Position numbers and translations under genes: made by a program. The notes beneath the pieces are model-generated. The model saw only the letters and a list, made by a program, of their open reading frames with translations, was not told the origin of the DNA and did no database searches. Shown piece after piece: positions 8,368 through 18,287 of a stretch of DNA of 64,000 nucleotides (its first letter is position 1; the number at the start of each line of letters is the position of its first letter). This DNA is from Pleomorphomonas diazotrophica (lineage in GTDB: Bacteria; Pseudomonadota; Alphaproteobacteria; Rhizobiales; Pleomorphomonadaceae). The stretch lies in the NCBI RefSeq assembly GCF_002844595.1, contig NZ_PJNW01000002.1, positions 682,001-746,000 of the forward strand, read 5' to 3'.

Positions 8368-8393
8368 CGGCGGTCCGAAGGGGCCGCCGTTTT
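8368..8393 (+). terminator. Rho-independent terminator of the efe operon
   Basis: Nine-base stem CGGCGGTCC (8368-8376) and GGGCCGCCG (8381-8389) with one G-U pair, a GAAG tetraloop and TTTT at 8390-8393. It lies 27 bases after the last efe gene and just before the convergent end of ribH. Confidence 0.8.
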
Positions 8394-8404
8394 CATTTCA
8401 GGTG

Positions 8405-8860
8405 TCAGGCGGCCTTGATCTTCTCCAACGTCGCCAAGGCCTCGACGCAGGCGGCGGCGGCTTCGCGCCCCTTGTTGGCGGCATCATTGCGGCTGCGGAT
8501 CAAGGCTTGCTCATCGGTGTAGGTGGTGAGAATGCCGAAGGTGATCGGCACGCCGGTGGCGAGCGTCGCCTGCATCAGCCCGGTGGCGGCGCCAAGACTG
8601 ATGAACTCGAAATGCGCTGTGTCGCCCTTGATGACGCAACCGAGGCAGATCACGCCGGCATAGCGGCCACTCTTCGCCAGAGTCTGGGCGAGGAGCGGAA
8701 TCTCGAAGGCGCCGGGCGCATGGAACACATCGGTGTCGAGAAGCGGAACGCCGCGTTCCTCAAGCTCGCCGCGAGCACCGGTGAGGAGACCTTCGGTCAC
8801 CTCCGGGTTGAAGCGGCTGACGATGACGGCCAGGCGGGGCGGGGTGGGGGACGAAGTCAT
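8405..8860 (-). CDS. ribH: 6,7-dimethyl-8-ribityllumazine synthase
   Basis: A 151-residue lumazine synthase, normal family length. The N-terminal RFNPEV segment, the substrate loop PGAFEIPLLAQ, the phosphate/substrate region CLGCVIKGDTAHFE with its catalytic His, and FGILTTYT are all present. ATG 8860 is chosen over an upstream in-frame start because the extension would overlap ribBA and is not family-like. It joins the pyrimidine and the 4-carbon DHBP unit in the penultimate riboflavin step. Last gene of the rib operon. Confidence 0.95.
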   Translation of the reverse strand: MTSSPTPPRLAVIVSRFNPEVTEGLLTGARGELEERGVPLLDTDVFHAPGAFEIPLLAQTLAKSGRYAGVICLGCVIKGDTAHFEFISLGAATGLMQATLATGVPITFGILTTYTDEQALIRSRNDAANKGREAAAACVEALATLEKIKAA

Positions 8861-8867
8861 GGGTTCC

Positions 8868-10076
8868 TCAGGAGTCGTGCTGGCAAAGGCTGTGGCCGAA
8901 GCGCTTGCCCTTGGTGGCGAGATAGTTGCGGTTGAAGGGGTTGGGCGGGATGACGAGCGGCACCCGTCCGGCGACGTCGATGCCATAGCCGGTGAGCGCG
9001 TCGGCCTTGGCCGGGTTGTTGGAGAGAAGCCGCAGGCGTTCGATGCGCAGCGCCTTCAGGATCTGCGCGGCGATGCCGTAGTGGCGAGCGTCGGCCGGCA
9101 AGCCGAGAGCAGTGTTGGCGTCGAGCGTGTCGAGGCCGCCGTCCTGCAGCGCATAGGCGCGGATCTTGTTGGCAAGGCCGATGCCGCGCCCCTCCTGGCC
9201 ACGCAGGTAGACGACAACGCCGCCCTCGGGATCCTCGGAGATCAGCCGCTGCGCCTCATGGAGCTGCGGACCGCAGTCACAACGCAGCGAACCCAGGGCA
9301 TCGCCGGTCAGACATTCGGAGTGGACACGCACCAAGGGCGTTTTGCCAAAGGGGCGGCGGACGATGGCGAGATGCTCCTCGCCATCGATCAGGCCGCGGA
9401 AGGCATGGACGCGCAGCACGCCGTCGGCGTAGGCGGTCGGAAGGTCGGCGCTCGCCACCTCCTCAACCAGCCGCTCGGTCGCCCAGCGATACTCGACGAG
9501 TTCGGCGATTGTGAGCACGGGTATGTCGTGCTCCCTGGCAAACTGGTCGAGTTCCGGCCGGCGTGCCATGTGGCCGCTTTCGCCCATCACCTCGCAGATG
9601 ACCGCGGCGGGCGAGAGACCAGCGAGACGAACGAGATCGATCGCCCCTTCAGTATGGCCGTCGCGGGCCAATACGCCGCCGTCGGCCGCACGCAGCGGGA
9701 AGACGTGGCCGGGCGAGACGATGGCGCCCGGAGCCACCGCCGGGTCGGCAGCGACGCGGATGGTGTGCGCTCGATCATAGGCCGATATGCCGGTGGTGAT
9801 GCCGTCGCGTGCCTCAATGGAGACGGTGAAGGCGGTTGAGCGGCGGGCGCGGTTCATCGCCACCATGGGATTGAGGCCGAGCCGGTCGATCTGTTCGCCG
9901 GGCAGCGCCAGGCAGATCAAGCCGCAGGCCTTCTTGGCCATGAAGGCGATGGCGTCGGGCGTTGCGAACTCGGCGGCAACCACGAGGTCGCCCTCGTTCT
10001 CCCGGTCCTCGTCATCGACCAACAGGACCATGCCGCCGGCCTTCAGCCGGCTCAGTGCGCGAGATAGGGCTTGCAT
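8868..10076 (-). CDS. ribBA: Bifunctional DHBP synthase / GTP cyclohydrolase II
   Basis: A 402-residue fusion supplying both precursors of riboflavin. The RibB half (about 1-205) has the acidic metal loop DDEDRENEGD at 21-30 and the HTEG motif at 141-144. The RibA half (about 206-402) has the zinc cysteines Cys255, Cys266 and Cys268 (SECLTGDALGSLRCDCG) and the catalytic GQEGRGIGL at 293-301, so both halves look active. The ATG at 10076 lies inside the end of ribE (25-base overlap), pointing to coupled translation. Confidence 0.95.
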   Translation of the reverse strand: MQALSRALSRLKAGGMVLLVDDEDRENEGDLVVAAEFATPDAIAFMAKKACGLICLALPGEQIDRLGLNPMVAMNRARRSTAFTVSIEARDGITTGISAYDRAHTIRVAADPAVAPGAIVSPGHVFPLRAADGGVLARDGHTEGAIDLVRLAGLSPAAVICEVMGESGHMARRPELDQFAREHDIPVLTIAELVEYRWATERLVEEVASADLPTAYADGVLRVHAFRGLIDGEEHLAIVRRPFGKTPLVRVHSECLTGDALGSLRCDCGPQLHEAQRLISEDPEGGVVVYLRGQEGRGIGLANKIRAYALQDGGLDTLDANTALGLPADARHYGIAAQILKALRIERLRLLSNNPAKADALTGYGIDVAGRVPLVIPPNPFNRNYLATKGKRFGHSLCQHDS

Positions 10077-10660
10077 AGAGCCTCCACATATTTGGCGATG
10101 ACGTCGACCTCGACGTTGATCTCGTCGCCGAGGGCGGCGGCCGACAGGTTGGTGTGGTCCCAGGTGTGGGGGATGATGGTGATGCCGATGCGGGCGCCAT
10201 TGGCCGCCGGCTCGATCGTGTTGATGGTGAGGCTGATGCCGTTGAGCGAGATCGAACCCTTCTCGACGCAATAGCGGGCGAGCTCTGTGGGCAGGTCGAA
10301 CTCCAGGCGTCGGGCGTCGCTGTCGGGTGTCACTGCAATGAGCGTCGCCTTGCCGTCGACGTGGCCCTGGACCATGTGACCAGAGAGACGGTCGGCGAGC
10401 GCCACCGAGCGTTCGAGGTTGACCACCGAGCCCGTCGCGAGACGGCCAAGGTTGGAGCGCGACAGCGTTTCGGGAGACAGGAAGAAGCGGGCCGTGCCCG
10501 CCTCGTCCATCTCCGTCACGGTGAGGCAGACGCCGTTGACGGCGATGCTCTCGCCAAGCTCGAGATCGGACCAGCCGGTGGGGATGATGGCGATCAGCGA
10601 GCCACCGGTGGCTTCGGCCGTTTTGACTGCAACGGTTCGGGCAATGATGCCGGAAAACAT
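10052..10660 (-). CDS. ribE: Riboflavin synthase alpha chain
   Basis: A 202-residue protein with the two tandem lumazine-binding repeats of riboflavin synthase. The first begins MFSGIIARTVAV with SIAVNGVCLTV near residue 45; the second has HMVQGHVDG near 100 and SISLNGISLTIN near 145. It dismutates two molecules of ribityllumazine to give riboflavin. ATG 10660 gives the invariant MFSGI start; seven bases separate it from ribD. Confidence 0.94.
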   Translation of the reverse strand: MFSGIIARTVAVKTAEATGGSLIAIIPTGWSDLELGESIAVNGVCLTVTEMDEAGTARFFLSPETLSRSNLGRLATGSVVNLERSVALADRLSGHMVQGHVDGKATLIAVTPDSDARRLEFDLPTELARYCVEKGSISLNGISLTINTIEPAANGARIGITIIPHTWDHTNLSAAALGDEINVEVDVIAKYVEALCKPYLAH

Positions 10661-10667
10661 GGGAACT

Positions 10668-11675
10668 TCAGCCTTTCTTGGTGTGGTTTCGGGAAGTGGT
10701 GATGTGATCGGGACTACCATCGCCGCTCTTCTTGATGGCGACGTGCTCGTCCCAGATGTCGGTGGAAAGGATGGCGTCAGTCAGCGTCGGCCCCGCCTCG
10801 ACCAGCACCTCATGGACGCCTTCGCTGCCAAGATGGGCGAGGGCATCGCCGATGTCGGCAAACAGCATCGGTCTGAGGCCTCGTCGAGCCGCCTCGGCGA
10901 GATAGTCGGCCGGCACGCGCTCCGTACGATCAAGGATGGCGAGGATGCGGGCCTTGCCCGGATGATCGGGAAGGCGACGGACGGTAAACTCCGGGTTGTC
11001 GGCCAGGATGGTGGCATTGCCGGTGAGGATGGCGTCGGCCCGGCGGCGCATGCGATGGGCGAGCGTCAGCGACGTTTCCGAGGTGAAGGTGCGCTGGCCC
11101 TTGGGCGGGATCATTGAGCCCGTTTCGTCGAGGGCCTGTTTGACCGTGACGAAGGGCAGGCCGGTCGTCGTCCATTTGGCGAAGGGCGCGATAAGGCGCT
11201 CGGCCTCGGCGACGAGATGCGCGTTATCCGGATGGTTGAGCTCTTTGAGGAAGCGGACGGTGAGGCCGGCCGCGGCGAGGCGCACTGCCCCTCCGCCTTC
11301 GACGTGCGGGTTAGGATCGGTCTCGGCAATCCACACTTCGCGGGCCGATGTTGCCAGGATCGCCTCGGCGCACGGGGGCGTGCGGCCGTGATGGTTGCAA
11401 GGTTCCAGCGTGACGACGACGGTGTGGATGCGGTCGATCGTGCCGGCTGCCCGAGAGGCGGCGATGGCACGCGCCTCGGCGTGGAGATCGCCCGCCTTGC
11501 GGTGGGCCTCGACCGCGAGAACGTCGCCGAACGCATCGAGAAGGACGCAGCCGACTGGCGGGTTGGGGGAGGTGGCACCGGCGTAATCGGTCGCAGCGGC
11601 AATGGCGCGCGCAAAGGCGTCGGCGATGATGCCGGGGGCAAGAGAAGGTGTCGTTTCGTCGTGTCGTGCGCCCAT
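10668..11675 (-). CDS. ribD: Bifunctional riboflavin deaminase/reductase
   Basis: A 335-residue protein. The N-terminal deaminase (about 1-145) has the zinc/catalytic motifs HAE at 65-67 and PC...C in EPCNHHGRTPPC (Cys93, Cys102). The C-terminal reductase (about 150-325) has the D-x-K-x-A-like TVKQALDETG and ILTGNATILADNP segments. It carries out two successive steps on the GTP-derived pyrimidine. First gene after the FMN riboswitch; its start is preceded by CGAGGAT. Confidence 0.94.
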   Translation of the reverse strand: MGARHDETTPSLAPGIIADAFARAIAAATDYAGATSPNPPVGCVLLDAFGDVLAVEAHRKAGDLHAEARAIAASRAAGTIDRIHTVVVTLEPCNHHGRTPPCAEAILATSAREVWIAETDPNPHVEGGGAVRLAAAGLTVRFLKELNHPDNAHLVAEAERLIAPFAKWTTTGLPFVTVKQALDETGSMIPPKGQRTFTSETSLTLAHRMRRRADAILTGNATILADNPEFTVRRLPDHPGKARILAILDRTERVPADYLAEAARRGLRPMLFADIGDALAHLGSEGVHEVLVEAGPTLTDAILSTDIWDEHVAIKKSGDGSPDHITTSRNHTKKG

Positions 11676-11771
11676 GCGATCCTCGATCCATCGATCGAAC
11701 GCACTTGGGGCGCAAGCGAACGCACAATAACGCGCGCCTCCGGTCAGGAGGACGCACGTGTGGCGTCAGCC

Positions 11772-11914
11772 GTTCTCTACCATCCGGACTATACCGTCGG
11801 CCCCGGAATCACACCGGGTCTGCTGACCCTACTCCCAAAAGAAGTAGGCGCTCGCGGGCTGACGCGCTGTCGCACGATTACCGCCGGTGGGGAGTTTCAC
11901 CCCGCCCCGAGAAC
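11772..11914 (-). ncRNA. FMN riboswitch (RFN element)
   Basis: Read on the minus strand, the element opens with GTTCTC (11914-11909) and closes with GAGAAC (11777-11772), forming the P1 stem. Between them are the hallmark RFN blocks: GGGGCGGGGTGAAACTCCC, CCACCGGCGGTAAT, AGCCCGCGAGCGCC, GGGTCAGCAGACCCGGTG, GATTCCGGGGCCGACGGTAT and AGTCCGGATG. It sits 96 bases before ribD. Between it and ribD a hairpin around CCTCC-TGACC-GGAGG may be part of the expression platform. FMN binding is expected to switch off the whole rib operon. Confidence 0.96.
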
Positions 11915-11942
11915 GTTCGCCGCCATGAAGGCGGCACTCAAA

Positions 11943-11971
11943 AGCATAGGCACGACGATGCGGTCACGCAA
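11943..11971 (-). promoter_or_regulatory. Probable sigma-70 promoter of the rib operon
   Basis: On the minus strand TTGCGT (11971-11966) and TATGCT (11948-11943) are separated by exactly 17 bases. Initiation about seven bases further on would place the FMN riboswitch near the 5' end of the transcript. A GCCGCC-TTCAT-GGCGGC hairpin (11935-11919) lies between start and riboswitch. Confidence 0.6.
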
Positions 11972-12030
11972 GGTCGGATCATTTACGAAGCGTGCCGTGC
12001 ACGCGATCGTGTTCGGCGAGCCCCGTTGCG

Positions 12031-12993
12031 TTACTTCGTTGAGAAAGCGATGGGCGCAACGAGATTCTTGCGGATATCGATCGCCCGATCCTTTGGCAGC
12101 ATACCGTTGTCGACCATGAAGGTCTGGTCGGCCTCGAGATTGGCGACGTCGGCATCGGTCAATGTCGGTGTGAAGTCGTAGAGCGGCAGTTGCGCTTTGG
12201 CGTCTTCGATCGAGATTTTCTGTTCCTCGGCGGCGATCTTCAGCGCCTCGTCGGGCTTGGTGGCGAGGAAGTCGAGCGCCTTGCGATGCGCAGCAAGATA
12301 GGCTTCGACGAGGTCCGGATGGGCGTCGATAAACTCTCCTGCGGCGGCCATCACCGTGGTCGGGTGGATCAACCCCTCGCCGGTGGTCAGCGTTTTGCCG
12401 CCGGCCTTCTCAACGGCGATGGCATTGTTGCCGGCCAGCGTCGCAACGTCGATCTCACCGGAGAGCAGGGCGGCGCGGGCCGTCGGCAGGTCCATGTTGA
12501 TGTAGTCTACGTCATTGATGGTCAGGCCGGCGGAGGCGAGCGCGGCAACGAGGAGCTGGTGCAGCGTCGTTCCCTTGGGGCCAGCGATCTTCTTGCCCTT
12601 GAGATCGGCGAGAGCGGCAGGACCATCCGTTCGGGTCATCAGGGCAAAGGCCTTCGGCGACCGCGCATAGACGGCAATGACGCGGATGTCGACACCATTG
12701 GCCTTGGCGAGGATGGCCGAGGCGCCCCCCAGCACGGAGGCCACGTCGATGGCTCCGGCGGCGATGGCTTCGGTCTGCTTGGCGCCCGATGTGATCTCGG
12801 GCCGCTCGATTTTTATGCCCTTGGCACCAAAGTCGACTTCCAGAATGCCTTCGTGCCTCTCAACGATCGACGGCACATTGAACGGCGCTGTGACGTAGGT
12901 GACGCGCAGCGTTGCCGGATCGGCGGCGACAGCGGATGAGAGCGTGCCGGCGACGCAGGCGGCTGCGAGCGCGAGGCGGACGAACGGTTTCAT
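12031..12993 (-). CDS. NitT/TauT-type ABC transporter solute-binding protein
   Basis: A 320-residue periplasmic protein with a signal peptide (residues 1-23, cut after SAVA-A). The body matches the SsuA/TauA/NrtA fold: VTYVTAPFNVPS at the start, the I-A-A-G-A-I-D-V-A segment, and LKGKKIAGPKGTTLHQLL near the domain hinge. It ends a minus-strand unit permease-ATPase-binding protein. Family members take up sulfonates, taurine, nitrate, or pyrimidine and aromatic compounds; nothing here fixes the substrate. Confidence 0.88.
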   Translation of the reverse strand: MKPFVRLALAAACVAGTLSSAVAADPATLRVTYVTAPFNVPSIVERHEGILEVDFGAKGIKIERPEITSGAKQTEAIAAGAIDVASVLGGASAILAKANGVDIRVIAVYARSPKAFALMTRTDGPAALADLKGKKIAGPKGTTLHQLLVAALASAGLTINDVDYINMDLPTARAALLSGEIDVATLAGNNAIAVEKAGGKTLTTGEGLIHPTTVMAAAGEFIDAHPDLVEAYLAAHRKALDFLATKPDEALKIAAEEQKISIEDAKAQLPLYDFTPTLTDADVANLEADQTFMVDNGMLPKDRAIDIRKNLVAPIAFSTK

Positions 12994-13015
12994 TGTATCC
13001 TCCTGAATGGTCTAC

Positions 13016-13744
13016 CTAAGGGAGCGGATCGGTGCCACCTACGAGGCGGGCAAGGATGTTTCGGCGGTGATCGACCACGGCTGGATCGGTGGCTTCGCGA
13101 GGAAACGGCAGATCGATGGCGACCCGGCCGACGACACGGCCGGTCTCCATCTCGATGACGCGTTCGCCGAGCAGCACGGCTTCTTCGACGTCGTGGGTGA
13201 CCAGCACCACCGTGCGGCGACGCGCCTGCCAGATATCGACGAGCGTGCGTTGCAGCTTGCGCCGGGTGAACGCATCGAGGGCCGAGAAAGGTTCGTCGAG
13301 GAGCAGGATGTCGGGTTGCTGCGCCAAGGCGCGGGCGATGGCGACGCGCTGCGCCATGCCACCGGAAAGCTGGACGGGCAGGGCGCGTCGCGTTTCCGCG
13401 AGGCCAACGAGCATCAGAGCTTCCTCGACGCGGGCGGCAACTTCGCCGCGATCGAGCCTGCCTATCAACGGAAATGCGACATTGTCGGCGACGTCGAGCC
13501 AGGGCATCAGGCGTGCTTCCTGGAAAACGACGCCAACTTGGTCAGAAGGGTCGCGCCGAACCTCGCCCGAGCTCGGCTCGGTAAGTCCGGCGAGCAACCG
13601 CAGAAGGGTGGTTTTGCCACAGCCGGAGCGTCCCACAATCGTGGTGATCGAGCCGGCCGGAAAATGCTCCGTCACGCCGTCGACGGCGGAGAGAGTACGA
13701 CCTGCGACCTGGTAATGGCGGCTCACGTCGCTGAGCTCAAGCAC
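13016..13744 (-). CDS. NitT/TauT-type ABC transporter ATP-binding protein
   Basis: A 242-residue ATPase of the SsuB/TauB family. Walker A is GRSGCGKTT (about 38-46), the Q-loop is VFQEARLMPW, the signature LSGGMAQR, Walker B LLLDEP and the switch His in VTHDVEEA. The GTG at 13744 is preferred: TGGAGG lies upstream at good spacing and the start overlaps the last eight bases of the permease gene. An ATG at 13783 would add 13 residues inside the permease gene. Confidence 0.9.
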   Translation of the reverse strand: MLELSDVSRHYQVAGRTLSAVDGVTEHFPAGSITTIVGRSGCGKTTLLRLLAGLTEPSSGEVRRDPSDQVGVVFQEARLMPWLDVADNVAFPLIGRLDRGEVAARVEEALMLVGLAETRRALPVQLSGGMAQRVAIARALAQQPDILLLDEPFSALDAFTRRKLQRTLVDIWQARRRTVVLVTHDVEEAVLLGERVIEMETGRVVGRVAIDLPFPREATDPAVVDHRRNILARLVGGTDPLP

Positions 13745-14510
13745 GGGCGGCCTCCAGGTCGGCCGACAGCCATGGGAAGACACGGCTGATGGCGATGCGC
13801 AGCAGGAGGTCGGACAGAAGGCCGATGGCGCCGATCACCAGGATGCCGGCGAGCACGATATCGGTGCGGGCGAGGTTCTCGGCGTCGATGATCATGTAGC
13901 CGAGGCCGGCCGACGAGGCGATCAGTTCGGCCCCGACAAGCGCCCGCCAGCTGTAACCGAGGCTGATCCGAAGCCCCACGACCAGTTCGGGAAGCGCCGA
14001 GGGCAGTACGATGCGCCACAGGATTTCGCGTCTTGCCAGGCCGGCGATGCGACCCACCTCGATCAGCTTCGGATCGACGCCGGAGATGCCACCTCGAAAA
14101 CCAAGAAATACCGGGAAAAAGGAGGCCAGAACGATAATTCCGAGCTTCTGAGCCTCACCGATGCCGAGCCAAAGGATCAGGAGAGGGATAAGGGCCAGCG
14201 GCGGCACCTGACGAAGGAACTCGAGAAGCGGATCGAGCACGGCCCGGCACGGCCGGCTCGTTGACATCAAGACGGCGAGCGGCAGCGCCAGAGCCACCGA
14301 TAGGGCAAAGCCGAGAAGCACGCGCTGGAGGCTGACCAGGGTGTGTTTCAACAGAATGCCCGAGGCGGTGAGTTCGGATAGGGCGTCAACCACTGCCGAA
14401 GGGGCTGGCAACAGATAGGCATTGGTCCATCCTGCTCGGCCGGCCAGCCACCAGATCGCGGCGACGCTGGCAAAGACGGTTGTGGGAACAAGGATGCGGC
14501 GGACTGACAT
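13737..14510 (-). CDS. NitT/TauT-type ABC transporter permease
   Basis: A 257-residue membrane protein of the SsuC/TauC family with about six hydrophobic segments and the EAA motif IEVGRIAGLARREILWRIVLP in the second cytoplasmic loop. ATG 14510 gives the usual family length; a start at 14573 would add 21 residues. Its 5' side faces pabB, with only about 140 bases between the two divergent starts. Confidence 0.88.
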   Translation of the reverse strand: MSVRRILVPTTVFASVAAIWWLAGRAGWTNAYLLPAPSAVVDALSELTASGILLKHTLVSLQRVLLGFALSVALALPLAVLMSTSRPCRAVLDPLLEFLRQVPPLALIPLLILWLGIGEAQKLGIIVLASFFPVFLGFRGGISGVDPKLIEVGRIAGLARREILWRIVLPSALPELVVGLRISLGYSWRALVGAELIASSAGLGYMIIDAENLARTDIVLAGILVIGAIGLLSDLLLRIAISRVFPWLSADLEAARA

Positions 14511-14647
14511 GGCGGCTGTTATACGTCCAAAGTCTACGCTGTCGAGCGTTATGAGGAATTGTTGAGAATGCAAATCATAAATGGTTTCAGATGCTTGTGA
14601 TAAGCGTTATACCGTACCGATCTATTGTTATCGCGTGTGGATGCTAG

Positions 14648-16063
14648 ATGATCGTCACCGCCCTCGACTGTCCGGACCCGATGGCCATAGCCGGGCGGCT
14701 TCGCCCGCTGCCGCGCTTTGCCTTTCTCGACAGCGCGCTGGCCGGCGAGGTCCTCGGTCGCCATGCTTTTCTGGCAGCCGACCCTTTCGCGACGTTCCGG
14801 GTTGCCGACGGGCGGGTCTTCTGGAACGGCGAGGAGATAGCGCGGCAGCCAAACGATCCTCGATCGACGGGCCGCCGGGCGCTGGCCGAACTCGACCGCC
14901 GTCTGGCGCTCTATCGCCAGGCACCGGTAGCCGGCTTGCCGCCTTTTCAGGGCGGGGCCATCGGCCATGTCGCCTACGAGTTCGGCCGGTTGCTGGAGCA
15001 TCTGCCGTCTATGCCGGCGTCGACCGAAGGCATCGCCGAGCTGGAGATGCACTTCTACGACGTGGTGGTCACCTGCGACCTTGCGGCCGGGCGCGCGTTT
15101 CTCATCTCCACCGGCTGGCCGGCAGAGGAGGCGGACAAACGCGACAAGCGGGCACGCGAACGCGCCGAGCAGTTTCTCGCGTTGATCGAGGGGCCGGCAC
15201 CGGCCGAGCAACCTTTCATAGGCCTCGGCAGCCCGATCTTCCGGGCCAACCTCGACCGGGCCGGTTATGAGGCGGCCGTCGCGCGCACCCGCGATTACAT
15301 CCTTGCCGGTGACATCTTCCAGGCCAATATCGCTCGCCGCATCGGGACGACCCTGCCGCCTGGTTTCGACGCCTGGGGGTATTATCGGGCATTGCGTGCC
15401 GCCAATCCCGCGCCCTTTGCGGCCTTTGTCGACCACGGCGAGATGCAGATTGCCTCATCATCGCCGGAGCGGCTGATCGAGGTGCGCGGCCGCCAGGTCG
15501 AGACGCGTCCGATCAAGGGCACGGCGCGCCGTGCCGCCGGTCCCGCCGAAGATGCCGCACGTGCCGCGGCGCTCGCCGCTTCGGAGAAGGACAGGGCGGA
15601 GAACGTGATGATCGTCGATCTCCTGCGTTCCGATCTTTCTGGCGTCTGCAAGCCGCATACGGTGAGGGTGCCCAGCCTTTGCGCCGTCGAGACCTACGCG
15701 TCGCTGCATCATCTCGTATCGGTGGTAACAGGCGAGCTCCGTGACGACAGGTCGGCCGTGGACGCGCTTGCCGCCGTCTTTCCGGGCGGGTCGATCACCG
15801 GTGCGCCGAAGATCCGGGCGATGGAGATCATAGCCGAGTTGGAGAGGGTTCCCCGTGACATCTACTGCGGGGCGATCGGCTACTTCGGTTTCGATGGCTC
15901 GGCCGACTTCAATATCGCCATCCGCACCGCGACCTTCGCCGGCGGGCGAGCCTCGCTCGGGGCCGGTGGCGGCATCACGCTGTTGTCCGACCCGGCGGCC
16001 GAGTTCGAGGAGGCGGAGCTGAAGGCGAGGCGGCTGATCGACGCCTTCCGGAGGCCGGCATGA
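14648..16063 (+). CDS. pabB: Aminodeoxychorismate synthase component I
   Basis: A 471-residue chorismate-binding enzyme. The catalytic core (about 200-470) carries GDIFQANIARR, the SSPERLIE motif, PIKGT at 288-292 (Lys290 is the nucleophile that marks PabB rather than TrpE), and FPGGSITGAPK. With PabA it converts chorismate and glutamine to 4-amino-4-deoxychorismate for folate. Its stop overlaps the pabA start (ATGA), and no PabC lyase domain is fused. Confidence 0.93.
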   Translation: MIVTALDCPDPMAIAGRLRPLPRFAFLDSALAGEVLGRHAFLAADPFATFRVADGRVFWNGEEIARQPNDPRSTGRRALAELDRRLALYRQAPVAGLPPFQGGAIGHVAYEFGRLLEHLPSMPASTEGIAELEMHFYDVVVTCDLAAGRAFLISTGWPAEEADKRDKRARERAEQFLALIEGPAPAEQPFIGLGSPIFRANLDRAGYEAAVARTRDYILAGDIFQANIARRIGTTLPPGFDAWGYYRALRAANPAPFAAFVDHGEMQIASSSPERLIEVRGRQVETRPIKGTARRAAGPAEDAARAAALAASEKDRAENVMIVDLLRSDLSGVCKPHTVRVPSLCAVETYASLHHLVSVVTGELRDDRSAVDALAAVFPGGSITGAPKIRAMEIIAELERVPRDIYCGAIGYFGFDGSADFNIAIRTATFAGGRASLGAGGGITLLSDPAAEFEEAELKARRLIDAFRRPA

Positions 16064-16668
16064 TCGTCGTCCTCGACAACTACGACAGCTTCGTCGGCAA
16101 TGTCGCTCGCTATCTCCTGGAGCTCGGCGAAGAGGTGAGCGTGCTGCGCAACAACGCGGTCGATTTGGATGATCTGGCGGGACTTGACATGGAGGCCCTA
16201 GTCGTCAGTCCCGGCCCCTGCGGCCCGCGTGAAGCCGGCGTTTCGACGGATGCCGTGCGGTTGTTTTCGGGACGGTTGCCGATCCTCGGCATCTGCCTCG
16301 GCCATCAATGCATCGGAGCCGCCTTCGGAGCGGCGATCGTTCCGACACGCGAGCCGATGCATGGACGATCCTCGCTGATTACCCACGGAGGAACAGGCCT
16401 TTTCGCAGGGCTTCCAGACCCCTTGACAGTTGGGCGCTATCACTCGCTGGCCGTCAATGTTCTGCCTGCCACGCCGCTTCGCGTCACTGCCTGGACTAAC
16501 GGCGGCGATGTGATGGCCATCGAACACGTGGAGCATCCGACCTTCGGTGTGCAGTTTCACCCCGAAAGCGTGCTGACCGAACGCGGCTATCAGATCTTTG
16601 CCAACTTCCTGTCCCACCTGCCAGGGCGGGATGGGCGGCGCATGACCGCCCCGCTCAGCCCGTTCTGA
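16060..16668 (+). CDS. pabA: Aminodeoxychorismate synthase glutamine amidotransferase subunit
   Basis: A 202-residue class I amidotransferase. The catalytic triad is Cys79 in GICLGHQCIG with His166 and Glu168 in GVQFHPES. The oxyanion segment SPGPCGP is at 50-56. It passes ammonia to PabB, whose stop codon overlaps its start by four bases. An anthranilate synthase role (TrpG) is possible from sequence alone, but the PIKGT motif in its partner favours folate synthesis. It ends directly against the convergent dehydrogenase gene, with no base between the stop codons. Confidence 0.92.
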   Translation: MIVVLDNYDSFVGNVARYLLELGEEVSVLRNNAVDLDDLAGLDMEALVVSPGPCGPREAGVSTDAVRLFSGRLPILGICLGHQCIGAAFGAAIVPTREPMHGRSSLITHGGTGLFAGLPDPLTVGRYHSLAVNVLPATPLRVTAWTNGGDVMAIEHVEHPTFGVQFHPESVLTERGYQIFANFLSHLPGRDGRRMTAPLSPF

Positions 16669-18168
<1,500 letters not shown>

Positions 18169-18180
18169 TTCCCTTATTTC

Positions 18181-18216
18181 CCTCCGGTTGAGCATGCATG
18201 CGATGCTCGCTGGAGG
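18181..18216. promoter_or_regulatory. Nested palindrome in the mmsA/LysR intergenic region
   Basis: CCTCC (18181-18185) pairs with GGAGG (18212-18216), and inside it GAGCAT (18190-18195) pairs with ATGCTC (18203-18208). It lies just upstream of mmsA on the minus strand and about 70 bases from the divergent LysR start. It could be the operator of that LysR protein, or a leader hairpin of mmsA. Confidence 0.35.
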
Positions 18217-18287
18217 TGATGATGAACCAGAGGCTGTTGCGCGGCAATATGCTGGCTTGGACAAGCATTGTGCATTAATGTGCAGAC

